A stretch of 50,104 nt of DNA. Origin: Pigoraptor vietnamica. Lineage: Eukaryota > Opisthokonta > Filasterea. A program made the position numbers and the translations under genes. Under the pieces are notes generated by a model. The model worked only from the letters and a program-made list of their open reading frames with translations. It made no database searches and was not told the origin of the DNA. Location of the stretch: NCBI GenBank assembly GCA_943704525.1, contig CALSCQ010000454.1, positions 1 to 50,104 of the forward strand, in the 5' to 3' direction. Positions 28,923-45,359 of this stretch are shown here, in pieces (within the stretch, counting starts at the first letter, position 1; each line of letters starts with the position of its first letter).

Positions 28923-31900
28923 ACGGACGGCCCTTCGGGGCGATAGCCCGGGGGTGCCGCGGGGTGGCACTCCCGGAAAATCACCCCCGCCGTCGCCGAT
29001 CAGCGAACAGCCTCCTTCTGGGACTCCGCCGGTGGCGAACAAGCCGACGGCGACGACGTCGGCATCGCGCCTGCCGATCGCAGCGTCGCCTGGACGGCCG
29101 CCCGCTCTTCACAGGCGACAGAGCAGCGGAGTCCTCGACGCCGCAAGCCGCGCGCTCGCAGCAGAGCTCTCCATGCCGCTCCAGACGATGGCGCCGGCGC
29201 AGAATGGCGCGGCGGGAATGGACAAGCGGCCTATGCTTGAGAAGCGGGCATCGACGGCGCAGATTCTCCGCGAGACGCTACGCTCTGTGGGCTCGCGCGC
29301 ACGGTTCGATTTGCAGACGCTGTTGATCACGCAACCAACGGTTACGGATGAGATGGGAGATGCGGCGAACGACGACGAGCCGGGCGATGTGACTGACATT
29401 ATTACGGACGTTGCACGACGCGCCTCCGCTGATGACTCTGCGAGTGGGAAGGCGCCGGCGTCAGCTGCGGTTGCGTCGGCGAAGCAGACACAGGTGACAC
29501 GGTCTGGATCGCGCTCGTCTACTTCCGGAGACAAGGTGAGGTTCGGTTTGTACGTGCGCATGCACTCTCATTATCCAAGTGGGGGGATGTGTGCATTTAA
29601 TCCAATTCCTTTTGCTGATGGCCGTTATGCTGAACTGTAAGCCGCTTGTGGTATTTCCCGCTTGCAGGCGACCGAAGACTCGAACATTGCGCTGTCTGTG
29701 GCGGACATTCTCGAAACATTCGACTGCCCGATGTCCGAGCGCGAGATTTGGGCGATCTGCCGCGAGTGCGTCCTTTCGCTGCTGGCCACCGAAAAGGACC
29801 GCCTTCGCCACCTCCACATCACGCCTGAGACTGTGCAGCTCAATTTCAAGGGGGAGGTCCAGTTTGTTGTTGAGACCGGTGAGCACCTCTAGCTCGATGG
29901 AACGAAAACGTTCTCGCACGCTTACGCTGCACGCGCGCACGTGACACGTGCGACTCAAAACGAATTCACTCTCATACGTCCGTTGGCATACTTGAATCCG
30001 AACTGCAACACACCCTCTCTCTATCCGCAACCAAGCGAGCCCTTCCCTATCGATCACGCAAACACTCTTATCGTTCCTTTCGCGAGTGACAACTAACCTA
30101 CCCCCGATGCCGCCCGTGTGCAGCTTACAGCAAGTCGGACATCATATATATGGCACCGGAGATCAAGGAGAAGGGTACGACGGCGACGACCGCGCTCGAA
30201 TTCGACGAGCCTGTGAGTAGTCAGTCTCTCTATTATCGGTTGCATGCTTCGTGCGTGCTCGATGCGCTCGATTATTTCTCTTGTAACGATGCTTCCGCTG
30301 GTGTGCTGTTGGGAGCATTGGACTGAAATCTGTATGCGAATTTTCATAGTGTTTTCTATGCGACTTTGCTGGTTCATTTTTCTGTTTCATCGACACGTCC
30401 ATGATTTCGGCGGATCCGACATCCCGTAACTCCGTCATTTAACCTGCGCAGATGCACGTGTACGCGCTTGGCGCCACTCTGTGGAGCGCGGCGGATTTCG
30501 GTCTCCCCGAAGAGCAGGAGCCGATACTCAGCGAAGAGTTGGAGGAGCTCATTGCGATCATGACGCACGACTCGCCTGAAGACCGCATCACGGCCGCGCA
30601 AATACTCCAGGTGCGTAGAGTCATTTCGGATCTCACGCAGATAACAACGCGCGTTGTACCCGCACGCACACAAAACGTGCGAGATGCGCGCGTACCCATT
30701 CTGTACGTACTGAGCTTGCGCGGCATGGTTTATGTGATATGATTTTCCCTCTCTCTGACACGGACTCTGCTGTCATCTTTCCGTTGTAGGCATGCGACGA
30801 CAACATTCTAAGCGGTTCGGCGTCGCGCGATTTGTGCGCGCAAATCGTTCGCGATGCGCACCACATGGGCACAGTAATGGACAGCGTGGGTTTGGAGTAG
30901 AGGCATTCCGTTGGCAGTTGTTCCCTCTGCATGTTGTGAATGTAACATGTGTTCTCGCGCGTAAGTGTGCTTGCCGCTTTGTGTGTGCTGTGCCTTCTCA
31001 TGTCCTTATGTGGGCTCTATGTGTGTGTGTCAAGTGCGAATGGTTCTTTCGCCAATTTGCAGGCCTGATGACTCACCCTCACAATATGCGGCGCGTGCAG
31101 AAATTGGCCACTTCGCAAGCAGACCTCGAGGAGGAGGACCTCGCAACGAAGATTCGCATGTGGCGGAAACTGTCCAACGAGCTCGTCAAGAGCAAGCCGC
31201 AGTTGCGAAAGGTGCGTGGGCTTTCAGTCGGAGAAATGCATGCGAGGAGCCGGAACGCATATCGTTGGGGACGAGTGCATGCTGCCCGTGTGTATGCCCC
31301 GCTGTCTTTTCATTGCAATCAACATTTTTTCTCCTTCGTTTGCTCCTAGGTGGAGCCGAACGTGCGCCCGGTTGTGAGGCAGCGGTCGCTGTGCCAGTTT
31401 GAGCAGCTGCTCGAGTCGATTCGATCGTCGCCCGTGTTGCGCAAGGTCCATCTGACGACGCACCGACTCCCAGGTAATGTCACAGCCACAGCTGCGGCAC
31501 ATTCGCTCTCACGCACGTACACGTATACTGTGCACGCACGCACATGCGCGTTGCATTGCACAGCACCAGTCGTGTTGACGACATATATGCAGCGAGAAGA
31601 GACTGCTTTTTGTGACACTGCGACATCCATTGCAGGCGCCGACGGTCCCTATTACGACTCTTCGATCGACCGGATCACCACGCTGCTCGATTCGCTGGCT
31701 GGAAATGAGACGATGGAGACGCGCAACTTCGAAGAAGGTGGGCCGCGAATCGAACTTGCTGTGTCGCCGATTGTGCGCGTCGCTTGCGAGAGAGCATGTG
31801 TGTGTGTGCGTGCGTATGCCTGTTCATACGCCTTACATATTACTGTGCTTCGATGCGTTTGAAGGTGCCACTCACCGGGCTATCGTGCGCGCTTCACTGC

Positions 31901-34288
31901 AGAGGTCCGCAACCTGGAGGCAATGGACAAGGAGGAGTTTGGCTCACTCGCGCGCTTCCCGAGCCTCAACAGTCTCGACCAGAAGTTGAAGGAGAGCGCG
32001 ACGGAGGGCGCCGCCTCCATTGCAGGTGCGTTGCGCCAACAACTAACCATCTCGCTCAGCTTCGCCTTAGCAAATTTCTCGATCTATGTTGCGCCTGAGA
32101 AGCTATACGTCGCGTCAATTGCTAGCGTGAAGCGCGCTGTTGAGGCGCATGGATCACACTCATGTGATGCTGGACACAGAGAGCGATGGGTATAGCGTTA
32201 GTTGGAGACTGAACCTGTTGCGTGTGCCGTAACAGAGGAGTTGAAGGGCATGCGGGTGCAATTGCAAGACCTCAAGGCCGTGCACATGCGCGTGCGCAAG
32301 AAGCTCAAGCAGGTGCGTGCGTGGCAGCACACGGCTATCGATATCGTCTGCTTCATTCTTCATTGCTACTGTGCTTTCTTTGCGTCTCTTTCGATTACAC
32401 TGATGGATAAGTGCGTGTTGAACAATGTTTGTCTGTACTGTGCGTGCGTGCGCATGCGGCGATTGGGTGCGAGCGTGTCTCCTGTACTCGATTCAAGCGC
32501 ACCTGGTGGGTGTGCCTCGAGCATTTTCTCACTCCACGATCATGTTCCTCGATGCAGACAATACTTCAGGCGGCCGAACAGCAGCAATTCTACATCGGCG
32601 AGCTCAACCGCGTGCGTGCGATTGCGCTGGAGATGAGGGCTGCAGCGCAGAAGAACTGGTCCAGTGACGGCGAGAAGGCCACCCTGTACCGAGGTGGGCC
32701 TCCGTGGTGTCAGTGTCTCGTGTGTGTGTTGTGTGTGCTTGCGTGGGTGCTTGCGTTGGGAACTGTGTATTGAAGAGCGATGTCGCTGCCGTCGACCGCA
32801 GAGCTCGAGCTTGCAAAGGTAAACGAGGAGAAGGCGACGCGGATCCTCGAGGTGGAGCGCTCGCGTTTCCAGAAACAGATTGCGGTCCTTATGAACGGTT
32901 GGTCGCGCCATATGTTGCAATAGGCAGTCGACGCACACAAACGCAACACACCGCGCACGCACCATTCCACCGCATGTGCGTCACACCCCCCTACCGGCAC
33001 TTTCCGGTTGCGATTACAGCTAAGTTGCCCGTGATTCCACTTCTCATCAACTCCCACACTCTTGCGAGCAGAGGTGCAGACGCACCAGACGGCCAAGGAG
33101 AATGCCATCATGCACCTCAAGGACTTCAAGATTCGCGGAGAGCAAAAGTGCGTTTTCGTCGCATCCCCTTGTGTTCAGCGTCTGCATGCGCCTGCACGCT
33201 CACACGATGGGAGCGCTACCTCCGCACCCCCTAGTCTCCAGTCTGCATGCGCCCGCACAGAACGAGGGTCCTCGCTCCCTCACGATGGGAGGCCCTTGAG
33301 ACAACTAACTCACGCCGTTTGTCCTCTTTCCAGGACGCTTTTGATTATGGAGCGCATCCGCGAACTCGAGCGGTCACTTGCCGAGCTCCAGAAGGAGCGC
33401 GACGCAGCACGCGACGCAGCCCGCAAGCAGACCCAAAAGGAGGTCCCCACGAGCGTGCCATCCACGCTCAACTCTATTGCGCCCCCCTCCGTACCCCTTG
33501 CTTCCGTCTCGCCCACAATCCCGTCACAGGCCGAACGCGCGTCGCTCGCGACTTCCCCGGCACCTCTTGCACAGTCGATTGCGCTACAGCACTCGCCGTC
33601 GCCGCCACACAGGCCGTCGTCGCCCGTCCTCACCATGTCGGGGACGTCGTCCGTCAATGGGAGCCTGTCGAATTCTTTCAACAACGGGGAACAGATGTCG
33701 AGCACCACCACAGAGACGATGGTGACGATGCGGCAAAAGCTGGAGGATTACCAGGTGCGTACTTCTTCGGCCCCTCCCCTCTCTTTACTCCTTCGGCTGT
33801 CGTGCGCTTTTTGGGCTCGACCCATTCCTATCTTGTGCGGGACAGTGACTTACTGGAACTGTAGCTCGTCAATGGCTGTGGGCGCTATCGATGTTGACAG
33901 CGGACCGCTCGTAGGCCAAGCTCCGCGCCGAGCGACACCAGCGCAACGAGTTCAAGCGGCAGCTGAAGGCGGCGCTCATGAAACAGCACGAAGAACAGCG
34001 CCGCAAGATGGAGGAGCTCGAGGGCGCCCTTCGACGCACATCCGCCGAGAGGGATCAGTACAGGTGCGTGTTGGGGGCGGAATTTGAGGAAGGAGGAGGA
34101 AGAGGGGGGGGGGGGGCTTGCCGTGAAACTGACGTCTGCCTACTATGCATGGTTGTGTGATGCGGTTGGGTTGGTCTCACACTCGGCGTTCGCTGTGCCG
34201 CAGGACCCTCTACGAAAACCTCGTGGCCGAACTCGACAAGGCCAAGCGCAGCCACTCGGCCCGCATCGAGCAGCAGTCGTCGATCTAG
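28923..34288 (+). CDS. Spire-like KIND-WH2 protein with coiled-coil C-terminus
   Basis: Many exons, ending TAG 34286-34288. The frame opens after a stop at 28903-28905 with no nearby ATG, so the first exon and start are unresolved. The N-terminus (28923-29540) is Ser/Pro/Ala-rich. A KIND domain follows (29668-30870): SVADILETFDCPMSEREIW, HLHITPETVQLNF, DIIYMAPEI, MHVYALGATLWSAADFG, LIAIMTHDSPEDRITAAQIL. Next come two WH2-like actin-binding motifs: MWRKLSNELVKSKPQLRK (about 31157-31211) and QFEQLLESIRSSPVLRKV (about 31397-31450). Their spacing and sequence resemble the first two WH2 repeats of animal Spire. The remainder (31630-34288) is coiled coil, split by a Ser/Pro/Thr-rich stretch (33430-33720). 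No FYVE zinc finger or Spire box was found. Inferred role: actin nucleation or sequestration, with the KIND possibly binding a formin tail. Confidence 0.8.
33178..33295. repeat. Imperfect tandem duplication in an intron
   Basis: Two copies sharing TCTGCATGCGCC and CACGATGGGAG lie in an intron of the KIND-WH2 gene. Confidence 0.6.
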
Positions 34289-34827
34289 TTCACAAGACCA
34301 CTTCCCACGTCGTCAGTCAATTCACAAGGCGTCGCTTGCCCTTTCGCTGTCTATATGCTCATGTCTCGTCGCGTCGTCGCGTCGTTTAACTTCTTTTGCC
34401 TCGTCTATCTCTATTATGCGCCACAATTTTGGGTGCCGTTTGCGTGCCACGCGTGGGTTGCCGACTCACAGTGCTCTCGTGCTGGACAACGATTGAAAAC
34501 AAGGTCGCGCAAAAGGGAGTGTGGAAAACTATGTGTTATTGAGAAGAAAGACGCACCGTGGGTGTCGCCAGGACGGACATGAGGCGCGGCAAGAGAGAGA
34601 GAAGAGAGAAGCAGCGAATTCAAAAGAAATCAACGACACAAACGCTATGGGCGCATGGATGCGGCGGAAAACGGGCGCGACGCAGCGACAGTGTGGAACA
34701 ACAGCGCGAGGGGACAACGGTATGGGCGGGCAAAGTGACGGATTCTGCCGTGTGTTGGACGCCGTCGCATTCAACGCGCGCACACGGACAGAAGTAGCCA
34801 TCGATCGCCGCCATTCGCTTCGCCCGT
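34289..34827. other. Convergent intergenic region (KIND-WH2 / eIF4B)
   Basis: 3' UTRs only; no gene recognised. Confidence 0.65.
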
Positions 34828-37019
<2,192 letters not shown>

Positions 37020-37715
37020 TTTCCGGGCGATCTCTCAGGGAGATCAACCAGAAACGAGTCAATAAGTGTGGACCTTGCACACAGCCTGAGATAGCGTATG
37101 AAAACCAAACAAAGTGTCGCCAGAGATCCCACTCTATAAACCGACGGATCTTATAAGCTACCACAGGCTGCACTTGCCCGGGATAACGAAAGCCCGAGTG
37201 TGAAAGGGTTCGCGTGACGCGGCGAGAAGGATGCACACGCTCACTCCACACACATGTGCGCCCCAGCACGTGCTAACTGCGTGTCTCAATGGGCGCGACT
37301 GGACAGGCTCCGGCCGGTACTCGTGAATTGGGATTGTTCTCAATTTGGTAGAATGTTCAATTTAATGCGTTCGAGTCAATTGATAATTGCACAAAGCCGA
37401 TAATTGGGGAAAATTTGCACAGAGTACAAATTCTTGAGCCCGGCTGGAGTCTGGCCACTAGACAGAGTTACTCTGAATTATCCGTGCAGGACTGATCCGG
37501 GACTCTGAGAATTGAGACAGCCCTCCAAAATTCGTCCCATTTGCGGACTCTTATGCAATTTAATTTGACGGGCACTGAAACAGCTGATGCCAACGTGCAC
37601 ACGGCACGTCGGAAGCAGCGAGATCGTACAAGTGCATAGGGTAACGTAGACTTGCCCGATTTGTTCTCTTGGGCGGCCATCTGTCGTCCCGTCGCACGAC
37701 AGCTTGCATCCCAGC
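37020..37715. other. Divergent promoter region of eIF4B and NOMO
   Basis: No gene. An AT-rich stretch with several AATTG/CAATT strings lies at 37330-37450. A TATAAA string is at about 37134, orientation ambiguous. Confidence 0.55.
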
Positions 37716-40700
37716 ATGGCCGCGGGCTTGAAGGGAGCGCTGCTCGCAGTGGCCGCGCTGCTGCTCCTTGCGAGCGCGGTGGCCGCCAGCGAGGATGGAG
37801 AACTGCTCGGGTGTGGCGGATTTCTGAAGTCGGATGCCCCCATCGACTTTTCGCTTGTTGAGGTGTGTGCGGATGAACGTAATGCCAAGTGGAGTGCGCT
37901 TCCCATAACGCGTTCGTGATCGCCACCATGGCCCCAATCGTTCGTACCCCGCTTGAAAGATGCGTGAGTGTGCTGAGATCTGCGGTGCGTTCACAGGTTA
38001 AGCTCTATTCGCCGGAAGGCTCACAGCGCTACAGCACCGAGGCCGCCCCGAACAACGGCTATTATTATCTGCCCGTCTACGAGCGGGGCCGCTACAACCT
38101 CGCCGTTGAGCCACCGCAGGGCTGGTCATTCGGTAATTAGCTGTAGTGCAAAGGTCGTGGCTTCTTGATGCGTCGCCAGTGCATCTCGGGAAAATCCGTT
38201 ATAGAGGGTCGCTACGTACATGTAGCGATTGACCCACCATTACCGCGCAGAGCCGGCCTCCGTCGAGGTGAACGTGGGCGCACCGGGTGATCGGTGCACG
38301 TCCGGACAGGACATCAACTTCCACTTTGCGGGCTACAGCATCCTCGGCAACGTCGTTGCGAGCGGTCAGTCCACGGGTCCCGCCGGCGTCGATGTTACTC
38401 TGACGGACGGGAAGGGCCTCAGGCGCACGACGAAGACGACGGCAGGCGGCGCATTCGCGTTCTCCAAGCTCGCGCCCGGCACGTACCGCGTGACTGCTTC
38501 CCACCCGACGTGGACGTTTGCGCGCTCGACGACCGAGGCGACGATCAACAACGATAATGCACGCATCTCGGACGCCCTCGCAATCGCTGGATTCGATGTC
38601 TCCGGATCGGTGACGAGCGAGGGAGAACCCGTGCGCGACGTCGAGTTTTTCCTGTACCGCACCTCGTCCTCGCAGCAGGCGCCCGAGTGCGCCAAGCCCG
38701 CCGGCCAGCCGCCGAAGCGTAACGGCGCAGACGCCGTGTGCGGCATTGTGTCGGACGCGCAGGGTCGCTTCACATTTTCTGGCGTACCCGCGGGCAAGTA
38801 CGTGCTGGTGCCGCGGTATACGGGCGGGCAGGCTACGGCGTCTGCCGATGCCTCGTTCGACATCGTTCCGAAGGAGGCAGAGATCGTTGTTGATCTTGGG
38901 TCGGTGGATCTGGCAACGCCGTTCGTCGTGAGCGGCTTTTCTGTCTCCGGCCGCGTCCTCGATGCCCAAGGAAACGGTCTTGCGCTGGTGGAGGCGCGAC
39001 TGGACGGCGAGTTGCGCGACACGACGGACAGTGCGGGCGTCTACCGTCTGAATGGGATGCGCACGGGCTCCAAGACGATTACATTCCGCAAGGACGGGTA
39101 CAAGTTCGAGCCAGTTATTGCCCGTGTGAGCCCCGCAAACGCCGTCGTTCCGAATGCGCAGCCCTCGGCACACACTGTGTGTGGGTCCGTGTCGACGACC
39201 GCCGCGTCGCAGCAGACGGGTCGCAAGATTACGCTCACAGCGGAAGGTACTTCGGGTGCGGAAGTGACGGCCACGACGGACGATGCCGGGCACTTCTGCG
39301 TTGACGTTGCGCCGGGTGTGTACACTGTGCAGCCTCATGTCTCCACGACGGAGAAGAAGGACGGCTTGGTGCTGTCTCCGGCGAAGCGCACGGCGAATGC
39401 GTCGAAGGGACCCGTGAACGACGTCAAGTTTTCACAGGTGATTGCCTTTTCGCGTTTCCCGACTCTCGCGCATCGTCTGTAATGTGCGATTGCCTCGCAA
39501 GCTGACATTCTGTCGGTGTCCTTCGTGTGTCCGCGCAGGCACTCGTGAAGGTGTCTGGACGCGTGCGCTGCATGGACAGGCAACGCTGCGAAGGCACAGT
39601 GACAATCACGCTCGCCGGTGACCGCACGAAGGAGAGCACGACAGCCGTGTTTTCGCCGGACAAGGATTTTGGCGCCTTTTCCTTCAACAATGTCCTTCCT
39701 GGGCACTACCGCGTCAGCATTCAGCACGGCGTTATCTGCTGGCGGGAGCGCAACTTTGAAATCGAGGTGAGGCTTGTGCGTCCGACACCCAATCGCTTGT
39801 CCTTGCTTTGATGCACACTTGCCGTCACTTGTGTTTTGGTTTGCTGGTCTTGTTTTTTCTTGGGTAATTTACAAGCTGACTTCGTCACAGGTTGTTCCGG
39901 AAGGCACGCCGGAGGTCGAGTTTGTCCAGACTGGCTACATTCTCCGCGCGGACCTCTCCCACCCTGCGACCGTCTTCTTCTCGCTTGACGGCGCCTCTCA
40001 GCAAGACAAGGACTCGTTCAGTCTCACGAAGGGCAAGAACAAGTTTTGCCTGCAGAAGCCAGGTACGCCCACCGTCTGCGTCTGGGCATTGAGACATATT
40101 GACGCCTTCATGTGTTTCGGGGGTTTGACAAGTTGCTTTACGCACAAACTAACACCCTCTCCAATCCGTTCAACCACGATGACGGTGAAGGCGTTTACAA
40201 CCTGACGCCCCGGTCCAACTGCCATCGCTTTGAGAAGGCCGTGTACACGTACGACACGGATCACCCTCAGGTCAGTGCTAGACGGTGAACGTGGCTAGCA
40301 GCCAGTGTGGTTATGGTTGCGCGCAAATGCAGACGTCTGTGGCTCGATCTTTGGCCTCTCCCCGCACTCACGCCAATTGCGCCTCTTGCCCTTGCCCGGC
40401 CTGGCAGCCCCTCGACATCGTCGCCACTCACTATATTGTCGTTGGTTCGGTGACGACGCCGAGTGAAGACGACGTCAAGGTCATCATCAAGTGAGTCTTC
40501 TTTCCGCTGCGAATGTCTCGCTCAATCACCTTCTCGTTGCGTGGCTGATGTTGTCGTACTGGCGCAGATCGCGCGATCATCCTGAGGGTGTCGAGGCGGA
40601 GCTGAAGCGTACGCAGACCGGCTATTCGTACGAGTACTGGGCGCGCAAAGGCGACCGTCTGGACATTGTGCCGTCGTCGTCGAAGCTCCTCTTCCGCCCG

Positions 40701-43202
40701 CAGCGCCGCACGGTGGACGTGGATGATAGCAACACGGCGTGCCCTCCCCCAGGTCACGACTTTGACGGTCGTATGGGATTATATCCGCCACCCTTGTTAC
40801 GATAGCTCTGTCTCCATTTACATCTCTACCTCGTCTGCATCTGCTTGTTGATCGTTGCGCTTCTTAACCCTTTCCGCTCGGAATTTCTTCCCGTTACGTT
40901 TGTGGAGGGCTCCGTGACGCCTGCCATTGAGGGTGTCGAGATTACCGTTACTTCCGCAGACGACTCGAACAAGGAGATGACTGTGCGCACGTCCACGGAC
41001 GCCGAGGGCCGCTACCGCGTCGGTCCGCTCGTCGATAACGCCAAATTCAGTGTGGTGGGTATACGCGAATTGTAGAGAGCGTTTGAGACGATTTGTGCGA
41101 ACGAGATAGGACACGAAGAGGGCACAGAATGTCTTATTTCCCTGTCCCGAAAACACGTCCATTGTGTCGATGGCGTTGTTGTCACTCACGAGCCTTGACA
41201 TTGTGTTTCGTGTTGCAGTCGGCGAAGAAGGACGGCTTTGCGATTACGGCGGACGGTGCGACGAACTTCCGCGCCTCTCGTCTTGGCGGGCTCGTAATTA
41301 AGGCACGTTGCATATCGTCCGACGCTGATACATTTCCGTCGAGAGCATATAAATTTGCCCCCCGCTCCTCGCCCCTCTCTTCCGTAGAAGGAGTCTCATC
41401 TTTCATCGTCTCATTCATCGTCTTATCTCTTATCGTCTCATCTTTCATCGTCCCCGCAGGTCGCTGATGGGGCGCTAGGTCCGTTGGCGGGCGTTGTGTT
41501 TTCCGTGAGCGGCGGCGCGTACCGCACGAACAACGTGAGCAACGCGGACGGCGAGCTGCGCTTGGGGAACCTCGTTCCCGGCGACTTCTTCGTACGGCCC
41601 ATTCTCAAGGAGTATCAGTTCAAGCCGCAGTCACAGGTACTGTGCGGCGGAACAACGCCATGCACGCGAGCCTATCGCTTCTGTAGATTTTATTGTGTGT
41701 GCTTATGTTTTTACCTTTGTACAGCTCGTGCATGTGGTCGAGGGCGAGCCTTTTGCGTCTTTCGAATTCGCGGCCCACCGTGTTGCATTCAGCTGCCACG
41801 GCACCGTGCGTTCGCTGAGTGGCGAGGTTGAGCGGGGTGTTGTTGTCGAAGCTGTTTCGTCCACCGACGAGGGCGACAAGGAAGAGGCCACGACGGACGC
41901 TTCTGGCAAGTTCCGTATTCGCGGTCTTAAGGTGTGTGCACGAATCTGTGATGAATCGGTCCGCGCGCCGTGTGAGTGTGTGTGAGTGTGTGAGTGTGTT
42001 GAGTGTGAGTTGAGTGTGTGAGTGTGTTGAGTGTGTGTGAGTGTGTTGAGTGAGTGAGAGAGAGTGTGTGTGGGTGTGTACATGTCTTCCGTGTCGCCTT
42101 AATGAACTCCGTGGAACTGAGCTGTATTTGTTGCATAGCCCCGTGTTGCCTACGAAGTTCGCGTCAAGGCCGGTCGTGCAGCTCCCGATGCGCAAGGTTC
42201 TGCCGCCGCCGGTGCCGCCGTCGCCCACCGGATCGAGCGAGCGACACCCTCCGTGCGGATTGTCACCGCCGTGGACGACGACGTTCGCGGCGCCGATTTC
42301 ATCGCCTTCCGGGCACCGAACAAGATGGACATTACCGGCCACGTGGAGTGCCCGTGGGAGTTTGTGAACACGATCAAGGTATGGAACGGATGCAGTGCGT
42401 ATACGGAGTGGGAGCAGAAGATTGATTTTTTTTTTTGCCTCTCTGTGGGCATTGTGGCAGGTCTCGGTCTTCCAAGAGAGTGCGCCGGATCGGCCGGTGC
42501 AGACGGTCGAGCTGGGACCAACAAGGTGAAGCATGCAACACACACACTTGCGTACACCCACTGCTTCCGCACACTCCTACTATCCAACCCCCGCACCTGC
42601 AGATTAGTTACGACACTGTTCCCACACTCTCCCCAAATGTGCGCACGCGCAAGTACTGAGCGCGAGTTGTCTGCAGGTATTTCGAGTTCACCTCGCTGCC
42701 CATCAAAGCCGCCAACAGCGGCGACGCATATTTTGTCCGCGTGGACTCGTCTATCGGCAAGAACGGCCAAGCGTACACCGCGCAGCCCGTGCCCGTGGCG
42801 CTTCCCGAGACTGGCACAACCGCGCATGTGATCGTCAAGTTTGCGCCGCGCCAACAGTACCTCCACCACGGCGATGATTTTGGGACGAGCGAGGATGCGA
42901 GGGACCAGAAGGGCTCTCTCTTCGGAGTTTCTCTCGCCATCCTGGCCCTCTTTGCGCTTCTGAACTACAAGGAGGTTCGTAACCTTTCCTTTGTCCACGC
43001 CGCACTCACAAGCCACAAGTTTTTGCTCACTGTGTCCCTCTCCTCGCAGTCTCAAAAACAGTTCAAGCGCATTCTCATCCTCCTGCGCTTGGCTGAAGCT
43101 CCGAAGGACGCCGACCGGCGCGACGTCATGGCGTCGTTTGACCCGTCGCAGGTCCACGCACAGCCCAAGAAACGCCCCGTCGCGGCTGGTCAGCGGCGGT
43201 GA
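37716..43202 (+). CDS. NOMO: NOMO (nodal modulator), ER translocon-associated membrane protein
   Basis: Many exons from ATG 37716 to TGA 43200-43202. An N-terminal signal peptide has a hydrophobic core of Ala/Leu (ALLAVAALLLLASAVA). The mature start CGGFLKSDAPIDFSLVEVKLYSPEGS and NNGYYYLPVYERGRYNLAV match animal NOMO. About a dozen Ig-like/carboxypeptidase-regulatory beta-sandwich repeats follow, each with a GxFxFxxLxPGxY-type strand (GAFAFSKLAPGTYRV, GRFTFSGVPAGKYVL, GVYRLNGMRTGSKTI, GHFCVDVAPGVYTV). Near the C-terminus is one membrane segment (GVSLAILALFALLNY, about 42925-42970) and a basic cytosolic tail. By family knowledge NOMO works with nicalin and TMEM147 in the back-of-Sec61 complex for multipass protein biogenesis. 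The repeats place most of the protein in the ER lumen. Confidence 0.94.
41400..41455. repeat. Pyrimidine-rich CATCGTCT tandem repeats in a NOMO intron
   Basis: TCTCATCTTTCATCG-type units repeat up to the acceptor at about 41460 and probably serve as an extended polypyrimidine tract. Confidence 0.7.
41977..42074 (+). repeat. GTGAGTGTGTT-type minisatellite in a NOMO intron
   Basis: Imperfect GTGAGTGTGTTGAGT units shortly downstream of the donor at about 41932. Many units contain a GTGAGT donor-like core. Confidence 0.8.
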
Positions 43203-43574
43203 GCAGTTTTAGGCTCAAGTTTGAATGTGGAAAGCGCGTTGGCGTTGCGTGCGAAGCAGAATACACTGCGTGCGTACAGTGAGCGAAACACACGTCACAA
43301 GGGGCTTGTTGAAGTGGCTGGGTAACAAAAACGCAAAAAAAAAAAAAACTGTTCACCAACCGAAATGGTCAGTGTCTAGACTGTCCCGAACAAGAAATTA
43401 TCCCAAATTTGGGAGTTTTACATGAACGGCTTCCTAATTGGGCGAGTGGGGCGGCGGACGTCCAAATATAGAGCGATGACGAGAAACGCATCCGGGGTGA
43501 TCATGCACGTGAACTGCAATGAACAGTCGAGATAATGACACGCGTGGGCCGCCCTTTTATTTCGGTCATCTCTT

Positions 43575-43609
43575 ATGTATGAAAAATGTACCAAAATTCA
43601 AATTATTTG
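43575..43609 (+). promoter_or_regulatory. AT-rich shared intergenic motif, copy C
   Basis: Same length as copy A, sharing ATGTATG, AAAATGTA and AATTATTT in register. About 390 bp upstream of the RAP1 start codon. Confidence 0.4.
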
Positions 43610-43804
43610 AGCGGGCTTGAGAGTCCAAATTAATCGCCCGTCGCAATGTGAAAAAACCGCAAATTTTTTTCGGCCCATCGAGGAAAAGGCCCACAATAAA
43701 CACTCGAGAGTGGTGTGCGTGTGCGTGTGCGTGCGTCTGTGTGTGTGTGTGCGTGCACGAACCGACTCGACTCCCTCCCGATTCTTTTCTTAGCACGCGC
43801 CCAC

Positions 43805-43811
43805 TATATAA
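43805..43811 (+). promoter_or_regulatory. TATA-box candidate of RAP1
   Basis: TATATAA about 190 bp upstream of the RAP1 ATG, on the coding strand. Confidence 0.45.
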
Positions 43812-44002
43812 CGTGCAACGCTTGCGTTTGTTTCCGTGTCTCCTTCTTTTCATTCAGGTAATTGTTGCCCGTGTCTTGTGCTCGCTGAAGCAGCAGACGT
43901 AGCAAAGTAGAAGTGAAGGCAGCGTGTTTGGCCCAAGTCTCAACGGTTGCTGTGTGCGCGTGCAGATTCCCCGCGTTTGCGTGCGAAGCAAAACCCGTCA
44001 AA

Positions 44003-45359
<1,357 letters not shown>

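Larger units (their letters stand above)
43203..44002. other. Intergenic region between NOMO and RAP1
   Basis: Holds the AT-rich motif copy C (43575-43609), a TATATAA at 43805-43811 and a CA/GT-rich patch near 43710-43755. The stretch 43858-43966 could be a 5' UTR intron. No other gene was seen. Confidence 0.6.

Noticed and set aside
38199-39338. Long - strand open frame of about 380 codons
   Set aside because: Antisense to the large NOMO exon, which has clear repeats of the family.
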